From positions 93,812,923 through 93,876,922 of the forward strand of contig NC_067495.1 in the NCBI RefSeq assembly GCF_947179515.1: DNA of 64,000 nucleotides, read 5' to 3'. The position numbers were made by a program, and so were the translations under genes. Positions 20,711-30,648 of the stretch are shown here, piece by piece. This stretch comes from Apodemus sylvaticus (taxonomy: Eukaryota; Chordata; Mammalia; Rodentia; Muridae). Every line of letters begins with the position of its first letter. Position 1 is the first letter of the stretch. The notes under the pieces were generated by a model that worked only from the letters and a program-made list of their open reading frames with translations, was not told the origin of the DNA and ran no database searches.

Positions 20711-23700
20711 TATTTATTCCTTCCTACTAATTCAGAAGAGACTATAAATATTGTGTGTTTTCTTTTTCTTTATACAAAGGAAGTAAAAACATTTTATGGT
20801 AAATCTGAAGATTTACATTGAAAATATTTCTGATAATATTGAAGAAATATATAGAAAAACATGTAAATTGTGAAAATATTTTTAGAATATTCTTGAGAAA
20901 AATGGTAGACAAAAAATCGTTGCTTACTTGTTTTTAAAAGGAAGTAGCAATATGTTATGACAAGACTGAAAATTTACATGATAAATACATTTAATACAAT
21001 TTTGAAATATACAGAATAACATGATAAACTTGAAGATTATCATGGAAAATTTTACAGATAATCTGGTAGGCCTGAAAATGTTTCTCTCTTTCTTGATGGA
21101 AGAATTATATACATTTTGTAATAAAATTGATCTTTACTTGGGAAGTATTTCTGATAAACTTCAGGAATATGAAGAAAAGCATGTTAAATTTGACTATATC
21201 ATAGAAAAGTATACAGATATATTGATAGGCATAAACTATTGCCAAATTGATTAAAAGTGAAATTACAAACATTTCTGATATAGATAGCTGTCTCTGAATA
21301 TGGATAATCTATCATATAGCCTCTTTGTGATACTGGGAGCCCTGTTCTCTCCGTGTAGACAGGTATGTGCATACTCTTGCTAGACCAGCTCTGTTGTTGT
21401 TCTAATTGCCTATGTAGTTCGATGGCCCTATCAGGTCTGAGTATAGATGGAAATGGGAAGGCTCCTGTCCCAGGCTGCTCCAAGAATCTTATGACCTCAG
21501 GCATTCATGCTGTTTCACTGAGTAGTATGGGTGGTAACACATGTTTTAGCTGGCCACTCTGCAATCCTCAGTGGTTAGTTACCTCTGTGAACCATTTGGA
21601 TATGGCCAACTCTGGAAGAGGATATTAACAAGCCAGAGAGTGAAAGAAGAAGCAATGATTCTGGGTTTAAATGTTTACAAATTGCCAGCTCCCATACAAA
21701 TTTTCATGCCTCCATACACTGAAATAATATCTTAACATGCAACGATTTACTCTGTTAAACACCATTTAATTTTGGTCTAATATGTCCCTCCCAATTTCAT
21801 GTCATCTTTCATATGTGATAATTCCCTAAGTTCAATTACTGCTGCCCATGTGAACTTGGATATGAGTCTATCCACTGGAACACAGAAAAGCTGCTCATTA
21901 GTTAGAACACACCTGCAAACAGCTTCCAACGGCCACTTTATCCTCTTAAGAGGAGAAGGATGGAGAACACATCCCATTAAGTATTTGTAAAATTCGGGCT
22001 GTCTGGTCTTATATGAATATCCATATAATCACAGTTGCTGTGAGTTCATGAACTAAGTGCTCATATTCCTGTATGGAAGTAAGCATTTCACAACATTGCT
22101 CATTTAGCATCCCTTATATTGTGCTTCCCTTGTCCTCTTTTGTGCATATCTCTGTGGTTTGGACAATGTGAAAAGTGGCATTGTGGTTTCCTTTGGGATT
22201 TCACTTCCACTGTCTTTCAGTCTCTAAACACTTGAAAGTTGATGGTCTTTACTAAAATTGATGTACCCTTCAAAACAGGCCTTTTGTAATAAGGTTCCTA
22301 AAATTCTTTGTGTATATAAATATTGAAGAAAATGTTACTCCATCACCATGAGCAAAATTATAGTGGGTTCTGTCCTATAACCTATTATCACCGTATCCAC
22401 GTGACTTTAACAACAATGTCAGTATAAGACATTAAATATCCTCATGTTAATCAGGTCTCAAACCCACTAGGAGTGTGCATGTTTACCTCATAATAGTTAT
22501 ATCACCATGGCAACAGCAGAGAAGCTCTTGACTGTAAAAGCAGTGTCATAGAATGCTGTTTCCATCATAGAATGCATGTTTTCCATTTAAGAAAATGGAT
22601 ATGGCTTTTATTGTATTCTGACTATGTAAAGCTATCCAGATGAAAGATAATTCCTAGAAACTTTGAGATTGAGTTTTCTGTGTCTTTAATTAAAGGGTGT
22701 GGTGCCATTAACATTAGGGATTTCAATGAGGTTGAGTTTGTTAAACAAGGACAATGACCAAGTTGTGTTATTTTGGAAAATACTCAGAAATTCAAAGTGT
22801 GGTATCACATTCTGGTGACAATCATATTCTGGTGACAATCGTGTCTGTGTTCAGATGGAAATGGGAATTCTCCTGTCCCAGGCTTTTCCTAGCCTCTTAT
22901 ACCCTCAGTGCTTCAGTCTATTTTCTCTGATTGGTGCAAGTGGTCCTGCCTGTGTTATATGTCCTCTCTGCCCTCATGAGTGGTTTGATACCTCCTTGAA
23001 CCACTTGGATATGACCCACTTTGGCAAAGGATGTTTGTTTCAAAACCAGAGACAGAAAAAAGAAGCGATGGTTCTTGTTTAAAAGGTCTGAAATTATTAA
23101 CAACCAAATAAATTCTCGTACTTCCATACACTGAAAAACAATCTTAACTTGCTTCTGTTTACTATATTAAACACCCTTTATTTTCCCTCGAATTTACCAG
23201 ACCCTATTTCATGTCGTATTTCATAGTTGGTAATTCACTAAGGTCAATTCGTGCTGCCCATGTGAACTTGGATATGAGTCTATACTCTAGAATATAGAAA
23301 AGCTGCTAATTTGTTAGAACAGCCCTCCAAAGAGCTTCCACCTGAAACTTTATCCTCCTAAGAGGTAGAGTATGAGGAACACATCCGCTTAATTATTTGC
23401 ATAGTTCTGGGTGTCTTGTCTTATATGGATAAATAGATAAACACAGTTGGTATGTGTTCATGAACTAAGTGCCCATATTTCTGTACTGAAGTGTGCATTT
23501 CAGAGCATTGCTCATTTTGTATCTCTTACACTGTTCTTCCCTTGTCCATTTTTTTGCTGATCACTGAGATTTGGATGGAGGAAAGGTGTCATTGTGGCAT
23601 CCTTTTGTATTTTACTTTTGCTGTCACTTAATATCTAAACACTGAAACGTTATACGCTTCAAAAGAAACTTTTTGGACTAAGGTTCCTAGCAATCTATGT

Positions 23701-24264
23701 GTATAAACATAAGCATAAAAGGAAATGCTACACCATCCCCATGAGCAAAATTATAGTAGACTCTATGCTATAACCTGTGAACTTCCTATCCACAAGCCTT
23801 TACCTCCAATATCAGTACCAGATATTAAAAATCCCTCATGTTAACCAGGCCTCAAACCAACTAAGAGTTTGGATATTTACATCATAATGGCTGTATAACC
23901 ATGGCAACATTGGAGTAGCTCTTGACTGTAAACGCATTGTCAGAGCATGCTATTTTCATCACACTGTAAGAACATGGGTAAGATTTCATTCCTATAATGC
24001 CCAGAAGTACTCTGCTCTGCCTTTGGAAAACCTAGTCAGGTGGAAAAAAAATTTTTTTAATTAACTTTTAGATAGAGGTATGTTTTTTTCTTTAGTTAAA
24101 GCATGTGGTGCTTTTATCGTTAGTGTTTTACATCTGGGTGAGTTAGTAAACCAAGGACAATGGTCAAGTTGTTTTCTTTTAGAATCTACCTGGAACATCA
24201 AGGTGTAATATCTTCTTCTTAGCTTTGTAATTTTCATTATATAGCGATGGTTCTGTGGTTCAAG
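20711..24264 (+). repeat. Array unit 4 (short form, 3,554 bp)
   Basis: M is 20711-21443, A is 21444-22854 and B is 22855-24264. This is the cleanest unit for seeing the structure. A keeps the TATCCACT segment, B lacks the 167-bp duplication, and M shows the periodic helix-coding repeat (20803-21260). B has a small GTTT insertion before TTCAAAACC near 23037. No convincing gene. Confidence 0.9.
21021..21254 (+). other. Recurrent 77-codon open frame in M spacer (example from unit 4)
   Basis: The frame reads MINLKIIMENFTDNLV and so on, and consists of four degenerate helix-like blocks of 16-20 residues. Related blocks lie upstream in other frames. Equivalent open frames are at 1264-1497, 17477-17710, 24576-24809, 39343-39576 and 43051-43284. 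The frame is broken in units 9-12. It has no recognisable family, start context or splice structure that I can defend. I treat it as a decayed coding exon or a chance frame, not as a gene. Confidence 0.35.
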
Positions 24265-27200
24265 TATTTATTCCTTCCTACTAATTCAGAACAGACTTTA
24301 AACATTGAGTGTTTTCTTTTTCTTTATACAAAGGAAGTAAAAACATTTTATGGTAAAATTGAAGATTTACATTGAAAATATTTCTGAGAATATTGATGAA
24401 ATATATAGAAAAACATGTCCGTTGTGAAAATATTTTTAGAATATTATTGAGAAAAATGGTAGACAAAAAATCATTGCTTACTTGTTTTTAAAAGGCAGTA
24501 GCAATATGTTATGACAAGACTGAAATTTTACATGATAAATACATTTAATACAATTGTATAAAAATACAGAATAACATGATAAACTTGAAGATTATCATGG
24601 AAAATTTTACAGATAATCTGGTAGGCATGAAAATGTTTCTCTCTTTCTTGATGGAAGAATTATATACATTTTCTAATAAAATTGATGTTTACTTGGGAAA
24701 TATTTCTGATAAACTTCAGGAATATGAAGAAAAGCATGTTAAATTTGACTATATCATAGAAAAGTACACAGATATATTGATAGGCATAAACTATTGCCAA
24801 ATTGAATAAAACTGAAATTACAAACATTTCTGATATAGATAGCTGACTCTGAATATGGATAATCTATCATATAGCTTTTATGTGATCCTGGAAGCCCTGT
24901 TCTCTCCGTGTAGACAGGTATGTGCATACTCTTGCTAGACCAGCTCTGTTGTTGTTCTATTTACCTATGTAGTTCTATGGCCCTATCATGTCTGAGTATA
25001 GATGGAAATGGGAAGGCTCCTGTCCCAGGCTGCTCCAAGAATCTTATGACCTCAGGCATTCCTGCTGTTTCACTGAGTAGTATGGGTGGTAACACTTGTT
25101 TTATCTGGCCTCTCTGCACTCCTGAGTGGTTAGTTACTTCTGTGCACCATTTGGATATGGCCAACTCTGGAAGACGATATTAACAAACCAGAGAGAGAAA
25201 GAAGAAGCAATGATTCTGGGTTTAAATGATATCAATTTGCCATTTCCCATATAAATTTTCATGCCTCCATACACTGAAATAATATCTTAACATGCAACTA
25301 TTTACTCTGTTAAACACCATTTAATTTTGGTCTAATATGTCCCTCCAAATTTCATGTCATCTTTAATATGTGATAATTCCCTAAGTTCAATTACTGTTGC
25401 CCATGTGAACTTGGATATGAGTCTATCCACTGGAACACAGAAATGCTGCTCATTAGTTAGAACATACCTGCACACAGCTTCCAACGGCCCCTTTATCCTC
25501 TTAAGAGGAGAAGGATGGAGAAAACATCCCATTAAGTATTTGTAAAATTCTGGCTCTCTGGTCTTATATGAATAGCTATATAATCACAGTTGCTGTGAGT
25601 TCAAGAACTAAGTGCTCATATTCCTGTATGGAAGTAAGCATTTCACAACAATGCTCATTTAGCATCCCTTATATTGTGCTGCCCTTGTCCTCTTTTGTGT
25701 ATTTCTCTGTGATTTGGACAGTGTGAAAAGTGGCATTGCGTTTTCCTTTGGGATTTCACTTCCACTGTCATTCAATCTCTAAACACTTGAAAGTTGATGG
25801 TCTTTACTAAAATTGATGCACCGTTCAAAACAGGCCTTTTGTAATAAGGTTCCTAAAATTCTTTGTGTATATAAATATAGAAGAAAATGTTACTCCATCA
25901 CCATGAGCAAAATTATAGTGGGTTCTGTCCTATAACTTATTATCACCATATCCACGTGATTTAACAACAATGTCAATATCAAACATTAAAAATCCTCATC
26001 TTAATGAGTTCTCAAACCCACTAGGAGTGTGCATGTTTACCTCATAATGGTTGTGTAACCATAGCAACAGCAGAGAAGCTCTTGACTCTAAAGGTAGTGT
26101 CATAGAATGCTGTTTCCATCATAGAATGCATATTTTCCATGTAAGAAAATGGATAAGGTTTTTATTCTATTCTAACTATGTAAAGCTATCCCGATGAAAC
26201 ATAATTCCTAGAAAGTTTGAGATTGAGTTTTCTGTGTCTTTAGTTAAAGGGTGTGGTGCGATTAACATTAGGGCTTTCAATGAGGTTGAATTTGTTAAAC
26301 AAGGACTATGACCAAGTTGTGTTATTTTGGAAAATACTTGGAAATTCAAAGTGTGGTATCATATTCTGGTGACAATCATATTCTGGTGACAATCGTGTCT
26401 GTGTTCAAATGGAACTGGGAATTCTCCTGTCCCAGGATTTTCCTAGCTTCTTATACACTCAGTGCTTCAGTCTATTTTCTCTGATTAGTGCAAGTGGTCC
26501 TGCCTGTGTTATATGTCCTCTCTGCCATCATGAGTGGTTTGATAACTCTTTGTACCACTTGGATATGACCCACTTTGGCAAAGGATGTTTCAAAACCAGA
26601 GACAGAAAGAAGAAGCGATTGTTCTTGTTTTAAAGGTCTGAAATTATTAACAACCAAATAAATTCTCGTACTTCCAAACACTGAAAAACAATCTTAACTT
26701 GCTTCTGTTTACTATATTAAACACCCTTTATTTTCCCTCATATTTACCCTACCCTATTTCATGTCATATTTCATAGTTGGTAATTCACTAAGGTCAATTC
26801 GTGCTGCCCATATGAACTTGGATGTGAGACTATGCTCTAGTATATAGAAAAGCTGCTAATTTGTTAGAACAGCCCTCCAAAGAGCTTCCACCTCAAATTT
26901 TATCCTCCTAAGAGGTAGAGTATGAGGAACACATCAGCTTAATTATTTGCATAGTTCTGTGTGTCTTGTATTATATGGATAAATAGATAAACACAGTTGG
27001 TATGTGTTCATGAACTAAGTGCCCATATTTCTGTACTGAAGTGTGCATTTCAGAGCATTGCTCATTATGTATCCCTTACACTGTTCTTCCCTTGTCCATT
27101 TTTTTTTTTTGCTGATCCCTGAGATTTGGATGGAGGAAAGGTGTCATTGTGGTATCCTTTTCTATTTCACTTTCACTGTCACTTAATCTCTAAACACTGA

Positions 27201-27816
27201 AAAGTTATACACTTCAAAAGAAACTTTTGGACTAAGGTTCCTAGCAATCTATGTGTATAAACATAAGCATCAAAGGAAATGCAACACCATCCCCATGAGC
27301 AAAATTATAGTAGACTCTATGCTATAACCTGTGAACTTCCTATCCACAAGCCTTTACCTCCAATTTCAGTACCAGATGTTAAAATCCCTCATGTTAACCA
27401 GGCCTCAAACCAACTAAGAGAGTGGATGTTTACATCATAACGGCTGTATAACCATGGCAACATTGGAGTAGCTCTTGACTGTAAAGGCATTGTCAGAGCA
27501 TGCAATTTCATCACAGTGTAAGAACATGGGTAAGATTTTTTTTCCTATAATGCCCAGAAGTACTCTCCTCTGACTTTGGAAAACCTAGCCAGGGGGAACC
27601 ATTTTTTTTTTAAACTTTTAGATAGAGGTATTTTTTTTGTCTTTAGTTAAAGGGTGTGGTGCTTTTATCATTAGTGTTTTCCATCTGAATGACTTAGTTA
27701 AACAAGGACAATGGCCAAGCTGTTTCCTTTTAGAATCTAACTGGAACATCAAGGTGTAGTATCTTCTTCTTAGCTTTGTAATTTTCATTATATAGTGATG
27801 GTTCTATGGGTTCAAG
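24265..27816 (+). repeat. Array unit 5 (short form, 3,552 bp)
   Basis: M is 24265-24998, A is 24999-26408 and B is 26409-27816. It shares private variants with unit 1 (AAATGCTGCTC, ACATACCTGCACACAG, GGAGAAAACATCCC), 23,308 bp away. It and the following insertion are therefore the second copy of the large block. The 77-codon frame in M (24576-24809) is open. No convincing gene. Confidence 0.9.
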
Positions 27817-28195
27817 TATTTATTCCTTCCTGCTAATTCAGAACAGACTTTAAACATTGTGTGTTTTCTTTTTCTTTATACAAAGGAAGTAAAAACATTT
27901 TATGGTAAAATTGAAGATTTACATTGAAAATATTTCTGATTATATTGAAGAAATATATAGAAAAATATGTCCACTGTGAAAATATTTTTAGAATATTAGT
28001 GAGAAAAATGGTAGACAAAAAATCGTTGCTTACTTGTTTTTAAAAGGAAGTAGCAATATGTTATGACAAGACTGAAAATTTTCATGATAAATACATTTAA
28101 TACAATTGTAAAAAAATACAGAATAACATGATAAACTTGAAGATTATCATGGATAATTTTACAGATAATCTGGTAGTCATAAAAATGTTTCTCTC
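27817..28195 (+). repeat. Array unit 6, left part of M spacer
   Basis: This is the 5' half of M, cut by the L1 insertion at 28195/28196, the same base as in unit 2. It shares with that unit the GTCATAAAAATG variant found at no uninterrupted site. The spacer resumes after 35688. Confidence 0.88.
28181..28195 (+). repeat. Target-site duplication, 5' copy, L1 copy 2
   Basis: AAAAATGTTTCTCTC, preceded by CAT. Its exact partner is at 35689-35703. On the bottom strand the nick site reads TTTTT/ATG, close to the L1 endonuclease preference TTTT/AA. Confidence 0.93.
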
Positions 28196-29383
28196 GGGCT
28201 GTTCAGCGGTGGCTCGTCCAGCCGAAGGGCCATCAGCAGTGGAACCAAGGCGACACAGGGTCCTGTTAGGCCCTGTGCCCAAGACCACTGACCTTCACTG
28301 ACCAGCCGGGCTACAAGCAGATGCAGTTTTGCGGAGCCTTTTGCTACAAGGAAGCCACTTCAGAACTCGGCCTCCTGCCAGACAGGAGATGCTCACCTCC
28401 CTCTTGGTTTCAGACTCCAGACAGATCGGACAGACTGAGGTACACAAACATAATCCGAGGCCAACACCGCAGGGGTCTGAGCCCGACGGGCGTTGGCCTG
28501 CACCCAGGCCTTGGGCTGTTCGGGGGGCCAACGGGGTGCCAACCCAGCCAGGAGGTTTTTTTGCACAGGCTGGTGTGCGCGCCGCCATTTTGCCTACAGG
28601 ACCCAGAGTGCTCAGGAGGGCAGAGACAGCTAACAAGCAAAGCCTGAGGCTAACAACGCGGTGGTCTGGACCCCAACAGGCCCTGGACTGACCCCAAGAA
28701 CTGGGCGGCTTGGTGGGCCATCTGTGTGTCAACCTGCCCAGGAGGTTGTTAGCACAGCAGACTCTCCCGGCACTTTCCTGGAGCGCGAGCAAGCACGCCC
28801 CCCATCCTGGTCACCTGGCAGACCCAATTAACAGTCATAGCCCTAGGGGAACTTTGCTCAGACCTTGGACTCCCAGGCTTTTGCCTGGACTCAGGGCCTG
28901 GGAGGCCAGGCTAATCTTGTGTGCACCAGCCCGGTTGGGGGATCGGCTGGCCATCTGAGTGGTCAGAACACAGGGGAGGTCCTGGCAGCATAAAATGTCT
29001 GTGCACCCTGGGGGTGCACACGGGCTCCATCTGGTCCACAGACACAATCTGGGGCAAGGCCTCAGGTGGGAGCCCTCAGCTCAACTCTCTCCGCTTCTGG
29101 ATCCAGATCAGCCTGGGCGGTGGCCCCAGTTCCACAGGTCCTGCAAGAGGCTAGGGGGGCTTCCGGGCAGCCAGCTGGGAGAAGTTGGTGTGCTCAGGTG
29201 AATCCAGCAGGCCCCAACGGAAGGCTTCGGATTCCTGCTTCGGGATCTGAACAGCCTGAGCAGCAGCACCCTGTCTACAGGCAGTGGAGGAGGTAAGCTG
29301 TGCACCAGAGGCCAACTGGGAAGGGTCAGCTTGCTCTGGTGAGTCCAGCACTGACAAGACAAACTAACACCAGTGAGAACTAG
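28196..29383 (+). promoter_or_regulatory. L1 5'UTR / internal promoter region, copy 2
   Basis: A 1,188-bp GC-rich leader, collinear with 4888-6076 and with scattered substitutions, many of them at CpG-type positions. It keeps the imperfect direct repeat of about 189 bp (landmarks GGCCAACACCGC at 28459 and GGCTAACAACGC near 28648). The presumed role is the L1 sense promoter. Activity cannot be judged from sequence. Confidence 0.82.
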
Positions 29384-30589
29384 ATGGCAAAAGGCAAATG
29401 CAGGAACGTCACTAACAGAAATCAAGGCAATATGGCAACATCTGAACCCAATTCTCCTCTACCAACATGTCCTGGATACCCCATCACACCAGTAAAACAA
29501 GATTTGGATTTAAAATCACTGGCCATGATGCTGGTACAGGAACGCATGAAGGACATACTTAAAGAAATCCGGGGGAAAATGGATCAAAAGTTAGAAGCCC
29601 TTGCAAAGGAAACACAAAAATCATTGAAAGAAATCCAGGACAATACAAAAGCCAACAATGAGGAAACGCAAAAAACACTTAAAGAAATACAGGAGAACTT
29701 TGGTCAACATGCTGAGGTCATGAAAGAGGAAACACAAAAATCTCTTAAAGAATTACAAGAAAGCACAAACAAGCAAGTGAAGGGGCTAAGCAAAACCATC
29801 CAAGATCTACAATCAGAAGTAGAAACAACTAAGAAAACTCAAAGGGAGATAACTTTGGAGATAGGAAGCCTTGGGGAGAAACCAGGGGACAGAGATGCAA
29901 ATATCAACAACAGAATACAAGAGATAGAAGAAAGAATATCAGATGCTGAAGATTCCATAGAAACCATGGACTCAACAGTTAAAGAAAATGCAGAATGCAA
30001 AAAGCTTGTAACTCAAAATATCCAGGAAATCCAGGACAAAATGAGAAGACCAAACCTAAGGATTATAGGCATAGATGAGAGTGAAGATTTACAACTTAAA
30101 GGGCCAGCAAATATCTTCAATAAAATTATGGAAGAAAATGTCCCTAACCTAAAGAGAGAGATGCCCATGAATATACAAGATGCCTACAGAACTCCAAACA
30201 GACTGGACCAGAACAGAAATACTTCCCGTCACATAATAATCAAAACACCAAATGTTCTAAACAAAGAAAGAATACTAAAGGCAGTAAGAGAAAAAGGCCA
30301 AGTAACATATAAAGGAAGACCTATGAGAATCACAGCAGACTTTTCACCTGAGACTATGAAGGCTAGAAGGTCCTGGGCAGATCTCATGCAGACTCTAAGA
30401 GAACACAAATGCCAACCAAAACTACTATATCCAGTAAAACTCTCAATCACCGTAGATGGAGAAACTAAGATATTTCATGACAAAACCAAGTTTACCCAAT
30501 ATCTATCCACAAACCCAGCCCTACAAAGGATAATAGGAGGACAACACCAATACAAGGAGGGAAACTTCACCCTGGAAAAAGCAAGATAG
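29384..30589 (+). CDS. L1 ORF1 protein (ORF1p), intact, 401 aa
   Basis: An RNA-binding chaperone that coats L1 RNA as a trimer in cytoplasmic particles. The start MAKGKCRNVTNRNQ is the conventional murid ORF1 start. Residues 1-44 are a flexible basic N-terminus. Residues about 45-215 are coiled coil, with three near-repeats of an ETQKSLKEIQ-type block at about 76, 94 and 116; this is the murid length-variable region and makes the protein longer than the roughly 360-370 aa common in mouse. Residues about 222-275 form the RRM-like core (RRPNLRIIGI). Residues about 280-385 form the C-terminal domain with REKGQVTYKGRP. The stop TAG is followed by a 59-bp spacer to ORF2. The frame is open, but I cannot say whether it is expressed. 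Confidence 0.9.
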   Translation: MAKGKCRNVTNRNQGNMATSEPNSPLPTCPGYPITPVKQDLDLKSLAMMLVQERMKDILKEIRGKMDQKLEALAKETQKSLKEIQDNTKANNEETQKTLKEIQENFGQHAEVMKEETQKSLKELQESTNKQVKGLSKTIQDLQSEVETTKKTQREITLEIGSLGEKPGDRDANINNRIQEIEERISDAEDSIETMDSTVKENAECKKLVTQNIQEIQDKMRRPNLRIIGIDESEDLQLKGPANIFNKIMEENVPNLKREMPMNIQDAYRTPNRLDQNRNTSRHIIIKTPNVLNKERILKAVREKGQVTYKGRPMRITADFSPETMKARRSWADLMQTLREHKCQPKLLYPVKLSITVDGETKIFHDKTKFTQYLSTNPALQRIIGGQHQYKEGNFTLEKAR

Positions 30590-30648
30590 TAACCTTTCAT
30601 CAAACCCAAAAGAAGTTAAGCAATCAAATTTAAAAAATAACGTCAAAA

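Noticed and set aside
20711..21443. M spacer as a member of a known X-linked or Y-linked helical protein family
   Set aside because: The helix-like repeat is suggestive only. I could not match any family-specific motif, so no name is given.
22806..22845. CRISPR-like direct repeat
   Set aside because: It is a single 17-bp tandem duplication with no spacers, in a eukaryotic array.
22855..23082. B-module open frame (MEMGILLSQAF...) as a gene
   Set aside because: It is closed after 18 codons in unit 1, its 3' end changes with small indels (unit 4), it has a near-equivalent on the other strand, and no family is recognisable.
22918..23127. Minus-strand frames in B (MFGSTRIYLVV..., MEVREFIWLL...) as genes
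   Set aside because: They overlap the plus-strand frame and each other. Their starts and lengths differ between units and they show no recognisable domain.
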